Assembly: GCA_026126025.1 (NCBI GenBank) | Contig: JAHCJZ010000006.1 | Span: 124,001-188,000 of the forward strand | DNA: 64,000 bases | Direction: 5' to 3' | DNA from: Bauldia sp. | GTDB lineage: Bacteria > Pseudomonadota > Alphaproteobacteria > Rhizobiales > Kaistiaceae | Shown here: piece after piece, positions 59,344-64,000 of the stretch | Numbering within the stretch: the stretch's first letter is position 1 | Layout: each line of letters starts with the position of its first letter | The notes under the pieces: generated by a model | The model's input: only the letters and a program-made list of their open reading frames with translations | Databases searched by the model: none | What the model was told of the DNA's origin: nothing | Translations under genes and position numbers: made by a program

Positions 59344-59676
59344 CGCGACCCCGTTGTTCCAGCCTGGGTCAGGCGTCCATCGCGGCACGGCCTGACGCGG
59401 CGGGTGTCCGGGATCGGGACGGATTCCGACCGGTGCGCGCTGCCGCCCCGTCAGGGCTGCACCCCCCGTGCCATCCGGGCGCGCGGGGTAAGGTTAATCG
59501 CGGGTTCGCGTTGTCGGGCGGCACCGATCATGCCAGTTTCGCATTACTCCATCGGCGCCGCCTGCCGGCGCGCTATCCAGATCGAAGGCCGTCCGCGTCG
59601 CGAGCGCCGGGCGGCCTTTCCCTTTTCGGGACGGGCCCGGTTGCACGCGGAACGGTTGCGCCTTACGTCGGGCGCG
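59344..59676. other. Intergenic region between divergent genes, with a hairpin
   Basis: 333 bases between the PAS and rhomboid genes. AAGGCCGTCCG (59585-59595) can pair with CGGGCGGCCTT (59608-59618), followed by TCCCTTTT, in the rhomboid leader. A frame from ATG 59530 runs into the rhomboid gene but crosses this hairpin and has no ribosome site. No gene seen. Confidence 0.55.
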
Positions 59677-60435
59677 ATGACCAGCCGCGGCCCCGACCAG
59701 CCGGCGCGCCAGCGCGCGCTCAACATTCCCGTCGTCATCTTCGTGCTGGTGGGGCTCTTCGTCGCGATCGAGATCGCGATGGATCGGCTCTCTCTGCGCG
59801 ACCAGGCGTGGGCGATCGTCAATTTCGCCTTCATCCCGAACCGGGACGGCCTCGTCCTGCCGCCGACGATCGAAGTGCTGCCCGGCGCGGCGATCTGGAG
59901 CGTGATCACCTACGCCTTCCTCCATGGCGGTTGGGCGCATCTGGCGGTCAACAGCATCACGCTGGTCTCGTTCGGCAGCCCGCTGGCGTGGCGTTTCGGG
60001 ACGCTGCGCTTCCTCGTCTTTTCCGCAGCCGCGGCGGCCGCCGGGGCAGGGGCGCACTATCTCGGCGCCAGCGGTGACGCGACGTGGATGGTCGGCGCTT
60101 CGGCGGCGATCTCCGGCCACATGGCCGCGTCGGCGCGCTTCATGTTCCTGCGGCCGGTTCCGGCGCTCGGCTATTTCGGCCCGGCGGCGCCGCTGTCGCG
60201 TGTCCTCACCGACCGCCGCACCCTGACGTTCCTCATTGCGTGGTTCGGCGTGAACATCGTGGTCGGGCTGAGCGGGATGGGTGGTCCGGCGGGGGAGGCC
60301 AACATCGCCTGGCAATCCCATATCGGCGGCTTCGTCGCCGGGCTGGTGCTCTTCCCGCTGCTCGACCCGGTCGGCCGCAGGCTCAGGCCGGCGCCGCCCG
60401 ATCCGGGAACAGAAGATCCGCGTCCTCGCCCGTAG
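59677..60435 (+). CDS. Rhomboid-family intramembrane serine protease
   Basis: 252 aa, six or seven helices. The helix-2 HxxxN motif is [18 protein letters not shown] (His-x-x-x-Asn). The catalytic Ser is in [13 protein letters not shown], where the usual GxSG is GASA. The catalytic His is in [12 protein letters not shown]. Cleaves membrane-spanning substrates. The 3' end overlaps the convergent hisI gene by 53 bases. Confidence 0.88.
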   Translation: MTSRGPDQPARQRALNIPVVIFVLVGLFVAIEIAMDRLSLRDQAWAIVNFAFIPNRDGLVLPPTIEVLPGAAIWSVITYAFLHGGWAHLAVNSITLVSFGSPLAWRFGTLRFLVFSAAAAAAGAGAHYLGASGDATWMVGASAAISGHMAASARFMFLRPVPALGYFGPAAPLSRVLTDRRTLTFLIAWFGVNIVVGLSGMGGPAGEANIAWQSHIGGFVAGLVLFPLLDPVGRRLRPAPPDPGTEDPRPRP

Positions 60436-60781
60436 GCAGCGTGCGGTAGAAGCAGCTCTTCGCCCCGGTGTGGCAGTTCGCGCCGTCGCCGGCGGTTTCG
60501 ACGCGCAGCCACAGCGCATCCTGGTCGCAATCGACCCGCATCTCGACGACCCGCTGGACGTTGCCGCTGGTCTCGCCCTTCTTCCACAGCGCCTTCCGCG
60601 ACCGGCTCCAGTAATGGGCGAAGCCGGTCGTGCGCGTCAGCGCCAGCGCCTCGGCGTTCATCCAGGCGAACATGACGACCTCGCCGGTGGCGGCGTCGGT
60701 CACGATCACCGGGATCAGGCCCGACGCGTCGAATTGCGGCGTGAAGGCCGTCCCGGTTTCGAGGGCGGGATCGTGGCTCAT
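60383..60781 (-). CDS. hisI: Phosphoribosyl-AMP cyclohydrolase
   Basis: 132 aa. Histidine biosynthesis step 3. [42 protein letters not shown] is the family core, with zinc and magnesium ligands in [10 protein letters not shown] and HTGAKSCFY. Monofunctional, without the HisE domain, as in other alphaproteobacteria. Ten bases after folE, so probably one operon. Confidence 0.96.
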   Translation of the reverse strand: MSHDPALETGTAFTPQFDASGLIPVIVTDAATGEVVMFAWMNAEALALTRTTGFAHYWSRSRKALWKKGETSGNVQRVVEMRVDCDQDALWLRVETAGDGANCHTGAKSCFYRTLPTGEDADLLFPDRAAPA

Positions 60782-60791
60782 CCGGCTCCGA

Positions 60792-61427
60792 TCAGCCGGC
60801 CGCCCGGACCAGCGAGAGGAAGCGCGCCTGTTCGGCCGGATCGTCGCGGAAGACGCCGCTGAACTGGGTGGTCACGGTGGACGCGCCGGTCTTGTAGACG
60901 CCGCGGATGGTCATGCAGAGGTGCTCGGCCTCGAGCATTACGGCGGTGCCGCGCGGCTTGAGGTGCTCGTCGACGGCGCCGAGGATCTGCGAGGTCATCC
61001 GCTCCTGCGTCTGGAGGCGCTTGGCGAAGACGTCCACCACGCGACCGAGCTTGGACAGCCCGACGACGCTGTCGGTCGGGAAATAGGCAAGGTGGGCGCG
61101 GCCCATGAACGGCACCATGTGGTGCTCGCAATGGGAGGCGAACGGGATGTTGCGCACGATGACCATGTCGTCATACGCGGCGACCTCGCCGAAGGTGCGT
61201 TCGAGATAGGCCTCCGGATCGTCGCTGTAGCCCGCGTAGAACTCCTCATAGGCGCGCACGACGCGGGCCGGCGTCTCGACGAGGCCTTCGCGCGACGGGT
61301 CGTCGCCGGCCCAGGCGATGAGGGTGCGCACGGCGGCTTCCGCCTCGTCGCGCGTCGGCCGCGCTGAAGGCGCCGATCGCTGCGCGTCGGCAATCGGAAC
61401 GACCCGGTTCTTCACGGTGGCGTCCAC
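60792..61427 (-). CDS. folE: GTP cyclohydrolase I
   Basis: 211 aa from GTG 61427, preceded by GGAGAG; the longer frame to 61604 has no support. Zinc ligands in [12 protein letters not shown] and [11 protein letters not shown], plus [23 protein letters not shown]. Makes dihydroneopterin triphosphate for folate. Type IA enzyme of normal length. Confidence 0.95.
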   Translation of the reverse strand: MDATVKNRVVPIADAQRSAPSARPTRDEAEAAVRTLIAWAGDDPSREGLVETPARVVRAYEEFYAGYSDDPEAYLERTFGEVAAYDDMVIVRNIPFASHCEHHMVPFMGRAHLAYFPTDSVVGLSKLGRVVDVFAKRLQTQERMTSQILGAVDEHLKPRGTAVMLEAEHLCMTIRGVYKTGASTVTTQFSGVFRDDPAEQARFLSLVRAAG

Positions 61428-61662
61428 CAGTCTCTCCAGGAATGGGGCGGCCCGGGGGAGGGAGCCGCCATGGTGCAAAATCGTACAGGCTAAGGCCGGT
61501 CGGGGCCAAGAATGGAAGTGCCGGGAGCCCCGGGTTCCGCGGAATTCCGTTTCATATGCGGTGCGGATGACGCGCTGCCAAGGCTTGGTGGCGTTTCGGC
61601 GCATCGGCCACCATATGCTATGACCGTTGCGAGGCGCTTACCTCGCGCAAGGTGGCTTGCCG

Positions 61663-62109
61663 ATGCCGGAAGCAGTCTACAGCCGCGGGGTTCTCGACCT
61701 CGCCGGCAACATCCCGCGGATCGGGCGCCTCGCCGATCCCGACGCGACCGCCACGGCCGTGTCGCGGCTCTGCGGCGCGACCGTCACCGTCGATCTTTCG
61801 GTCGACGATGACGTCGTCACCGATTTCGCCCATGAGGTGCAGGCCTCGGCGCTCGGCCAGGCCGCGGCCTCGGTGCTGGCGCGGAACATCGTCGGCGCCA
61901 CGGCGGAGGAACTGCGCGCCCTCCGCGAGACGATGCGGCGGATGCTCAGGGAGAACGGCCCGCCGCCGGCCGGCCGCTTCGCCGGGCTCGCGATCCTTGA
62001 GACGGTGCGCGACTACGCGCCGCTGCAGCCCGCGACCCTGCTGCCATTCGATGCCGTGGTCGACGCGCTCGACCGGATCGCGGCGAAAGCCACGCCCTCC
62101 GCGGCCTGA
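61663..62109 (+). CDS. IscU/NifU-like Fe-S scaffold-type protein with altered Cys
   Basis: 148 aa from ATG 61663. The order matches alphaproteobacterial iron-sulfur scaffold proteins: YSRGVLDLAGNIPRIGRL, RLCGATVTVDLSVDDDVVTDFAHEVQASALGQAAASV and AGLAILETVRDYAPLQPATLLPFDAV. The first Cys (RLCG) is kept, but the second conserved Cys (normally ACALGQAS) is Ser here (QASALGQA), and the third position is also not Cys. It may bind metal differently or have lost scaffold function. Followed by VOC and yidD genes. Confidence 0.82.
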   Translation: MPEAVYSRGVLDLAGNIPRIGRLADPDATATAVSRLCGATVTVDLSVDDDVVTDFAHEVQASALGQAAASVLARNIVGATAEELRALRETMRRMLRENGPPPAGRFAGLAILETVRDYAPLQPATLLPFDAVVDALDRIAAKATPSAA

Positions 62110-62117
62110 GGTTACCG

Positions 62118-62483
62118 ATGATCGACCACATGGGCCTCGTCGTGGGCGACTTTGCCGTGAGCCGCAATTTCTATGTCGAGGCGCTGGCGCCGCTCGGCGT
62201 CGTCCTGCTCGACGAAGGCAAGGACTGGGCGCGGCTCGGCGTCGGCGGACGCACGGTGCTGTGGATCGGGAAGGGCGGCACGCCGCCATCGCCGATCCAT
62301 TTCGCGTTCGTCGCCGGGAGCGCACAGGCGGTCAGCGGATTCCATGCCGCGGCGATCGCGGCCGGCGGGCGCGACAATGGCGCGCCGGGACTGCGGTCGC
62401 ACTACAGCCCGGGCTATTTCGCGGCGTTCGTGTTCGACCCGGACGGCCACAATGTCGAGGCCGTCTTCCACGGCGCGGGGTAG
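62118..62483 (+). CDS. VOC-superfamily protein
   Basis: 121 aa. MIDHMGLVVGDFAVSRNFYVEALAPLG opens the module with an N-terminal metal-type His; the C-terminal half has PIHFAFVAG and FAAFVFDPDGHNVEAVFH with the Glu. Same family as the genes at 3435 and 18335 but not closely similar. Enzyme activity unassigned. Confidence 0.85.
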   Translation: MIDHMGLVVGDFAVSRNFYVEALAPLGVVLLDEGKDWARLGVGGRTVLWIGKGGTPPSPIHFAFVAGSAQAVSGFHAAAIAAGGRDNGAPGLRSHYSPGYFAAFVFDPDGHNVEAVFHGAG

Positions 62484-62487
62484 CGCC

Positions 62488-62808
62488 ATGGTCGCCCGGC
62501 GGGTCGGCATCGGGCTGATCCATGTCTACCGCTTCACGCTGTCGCCGCTGATCGGCAACACCTGCCGCTACCTTCCGACCTGCTCGCACTACACCGAGGA
62601 GGCGATCCAGCGGCATGGCCTGTGGGCCGGCTCGTGGATGGGCCTCGCGCGGTTCCAGCGCTGCGGGCCGAACGGCCCGTCCGGCTACGACCCGGTGCCG
62701 ATCGCGTTGCCCGCCACGTCGCGCTGCTACCTCCCCTGGCGCTACGGCGACTGGAAGGGCCGCAACATCCCGCTCTCCACCCGCCTCGACCTGCCGGACG
62801 AGCCGTAG
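62488..62808 (+). CDS. yidD: Membrane protein insertion efficiency factor YidD
   Basis: 106 aa from ATG 62488. The family signature is TLSPLIGNTCRYLPTCSHYTEEAIQRHG, then RFQRCGPNGPSGYDPVP. An amphipathic N-terminal helix binds the inner membrane. It helps YidC-dependent membrane protein insertion. Usually near rpmH-rnpA-yidC but detached here. Confidence 0.92.
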   Translation: MVARRVGIGLIHVYRFTLSPLIGNTCRYLPTCSHYTEEAIQRHGLWAGSWMGLARFQRCGPNGPSGYDPVPIALPATSRCYLPWRYGDWKGRNIPLSTRLDLPDEP

Positions 62809-62934
62809 CGACGGCGCCGCGGGCAACCCCGGTCATCCACAGTCCGTTAGCCATGTCCGGCTTGGCGTGTCGCCGGCGCGGCCCAAAGTGCTGTGGTGCC
62901 GGGCGACTCAGCCCGTAAACCCGGCCGAGGCCTG

Positions 62935-63936
62935 ATGCCGCATATCACCATCGTCCGGACCTTCGACTGGCATCGCCCGATGCTGGACCCGCTGGTCGCG
63001 CCGCTCGGCCGCATGGCCGATGTCGAGACGACCACGGCCGCCGCCTTTCTTGAGCACGGCGCGGACCGCAGCACCGACATCGTCGTGGTGGCGGATGCCG
63101 GCATCGTCGCCCGGCTGCGGTCGGTGGCGGATCGGCCGCTCTACGTCCATGTCGGCCACGGCCTCATCAGCAAGCGGCAGACCGAGTACTACTACCGCGA
63201 CGCGGACTTCATCTGCCTTGCCGGGCGGGAGACCGAGCGGCGCCTGACGGAACGCGGCCACCTTCCGCGCCGCGGCTTCTGGGTCACGGGGATGGTGCAG
63301 GCCGATCCGCTGTTCCGGGACGGGGAAGGCGGCGCGATCCGCCGTGTGGCCGGCGCCCGGCGAAGCGTGCTCTACGCCCCGACCTGGAACGCGACGCTGT
63401 CCTCGGCCGAAATGCTGGGGGCGCAACTCGTGGAGTCGATCCGCGGCGCGGACGCGTCGATCGGCATCATCATCAAGCCGCACCCGCACATCCCGGTGGC
63501 GCATCCGCATCTCATCGAGCGATGGCGCCGGCTGGCCGAGGACAATTCCGGCGTCGAGCTCGCCGAAGCCGGCGACGACCTCGTGCCCTTCCTCAAAAGC
63601 GCGGACCTCATGGTGTCGGATGCGTCGAGCGCCATCTTCCACTACCTCGCGCTCAACCGGCCGATCGTCCTCATCGACAATCCGGCGCGATTCACCGATC
63701 CCGGCGTGTTCGACCCGGAGGGGATCGAGTGGACATGGCGCGACATGGCCGATCGCGTCGAGGCGGTCGATGGGCTCGCCGGCGTGGTGCGCGCCGCGCT
63801 CGACCGGCCGGACCGCCTCGCGGCGCGCCGTCTGCACTATCGCCAGACGCTTTATGGCGACCACGCCGACGGGCGGGCGGTGGAGCGGATCGTGGCGCAT
63901 GTCGGCGCGCTGCTCGAAGGCAGGGCCGCGGCATGA
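62935..63936 (+). CDS. CDP-glycerol glycerophosphotransferase family protein
   Basis: 333 aa from ATG 62935. Rossmann-like GT-B fold: VYVHVGHGLISKRQTEYYYRDADF-type segment near 75, SVLYAPTWNATLSSAE, IIIKPHPHIP (the H-P-H motif), and DLMVSDASSAIFHYLALNRPIVLID. This C-terminal serine-rich motif is characteristic of TagF/TagB-type transferases. In Gram-negatives such proteins add glycerol or ribitol phosphate to surface glycans. It overlaps the next gene by 4 bases. Confidence 0.85.
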   Translation: MPHITIVRTFDWHRPMLDPLVAPLGRMADVETTTAAAFLEHGADRSTDIVVVADAGIVARLRSVADRPLYVHVGHGLISKRQTEYYYRDADFICLAGRETERRLTERGHLPRRGFWVTGMVQADPLFRDGEGGAIRRVAGARRSVLYAPTWNATLSSAEMLGAQLVESIRGADASIGIIIKPHPHIPVAHPHLIERWRRLAEDNSGVELAEAGDDLVPFLKSADLMVSDASSAIFHYLALNRPIVLIDNPARFTDPGVFDPEGIEWTWRDMADRVEAVDGLAGVVRAALDRPDRLAARRLHYRQTLYGDHADGRAVERIVAHVGALLEGRAAA

Positions 63937-64000
63937 CGCGCATCTATGTGAAGATCGTCGCCGACCTCTTCCATCCCGGCCATGTCCGCTTCCTCGCGGC
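63933..64000 (+). CDS. Nucleotidyltransferase (glycerol-3-phosphate cytidylyltransferase-like), cut by window end
   Basis: Only the first 22 codons are in the window: MTRIYVKIVADLFHPGHVRFLA. The strand plus FHPGH is the HxGH-type nucleotidyltransferase motif seen in TagD-like cytidylyltransferases. Its overlap with the CDP-glycerol transferase gene supports a role in making the activated polyol donor. Confidence 0.7.
   Translation, partial: MTRIYVKIVADLFHPGHVRFLA

Overview
The window is GC-rich chromosomal DNA of an alphaproteobacterium, most likely order Hyphomicrobiales (Rhizobiales). The evidence is an Aap-type amino-acid ABC operon, an NDUFS4-like complex I gene between tRNAs, a DUF3126 gene, a BTLCP transglutaminase-like peptidase, the cold-shock/DUF192 gene pair, and three dispersed repeat families of the kind scattered through rhizobial genomes. 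The genus cannot be told from the sequence. Most of the window is housekeeping and metabolic DNA with one clear mobile insertion.

Layout. 1-5.3 kb: a VapBC-type pair cut by the window edge, an MscS channel, small secreted proteins, tRNA-Lys, a VOC protein and a TolB-like lipoprotein. 5.4-7.0 kb: a DHA2 multidrug transporter behind an attenuator-like leader. 7.2-11.7 kb: genes matching bhcB, bhcC and bhcD of the beta-hydroxyaspartate cycle (glyoxylate plus glycine to aspartate), followed by an FMN 2-hydroxyacid dehydrogenase that could supply glyoxylate from glycolate; bhcA and bhcR are not here. 12.0-15.2 kb (minus): a PQQ dehydrogenase with the extra Asp typical of lanthanide enzymes, a XoxJ-like binding protein and a cytochrome c.

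15.6-18.3 kb: a 2,740-bp transposon with matching terminal inverted repeats and an identical 8-bp target duplication. It carries an IS1-like transposase plus three lower-GC cargo genes, the central one a stand-alone proteasome-like (Ntn-hydrolase) protein. This is the most novel-looking item in the window. It landed at the stop codon of a glyoxalase-like gene.

18.3-26.3 kb: cold-shock and DUF192 proteins, panD, secreted/membrane unknowns, tRNA-Pro, NDUFS4, tRNA-Arg, a toxin-antitoxin locus whose PIN toxin is broken by an in-frame stop, a flavin monooxygenase and a PAP2 phosphatase whose tail is encoded by a repeat. 26.3-31.9 kb: metC divergent from aapJQMP. 32-37 kb: two OmpA-like proteins, then cysK-sseA. 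37-41.3 kb: membrane acyltransferase, desaturase, membrane-bound alpha/beta hydrolase. 41.6-46.5 kb: a very large DUF11-repeat autotransporter-like protein divergent from a GIN-domain lipoprotein. 46.5-52 kb: NAD(P)-binding protein, His-rich PadR regulator, arfB, a TrpXYZ-like ABC transporter and exported MsrA. 52-64 kb: FAD monooxygenase, zinc-finger protein, hydrolase, cysE, DUF3126, gamma-carbonic anhydrase, BTLCP, PilZ and PAS proteins, rhomboid, hisI, folE, an IscU-like scaffold, VOC, yidD, and the start of a CDP-glycerol phosphotransferase / nucleotidyltransferase pair that runs off the right edge.
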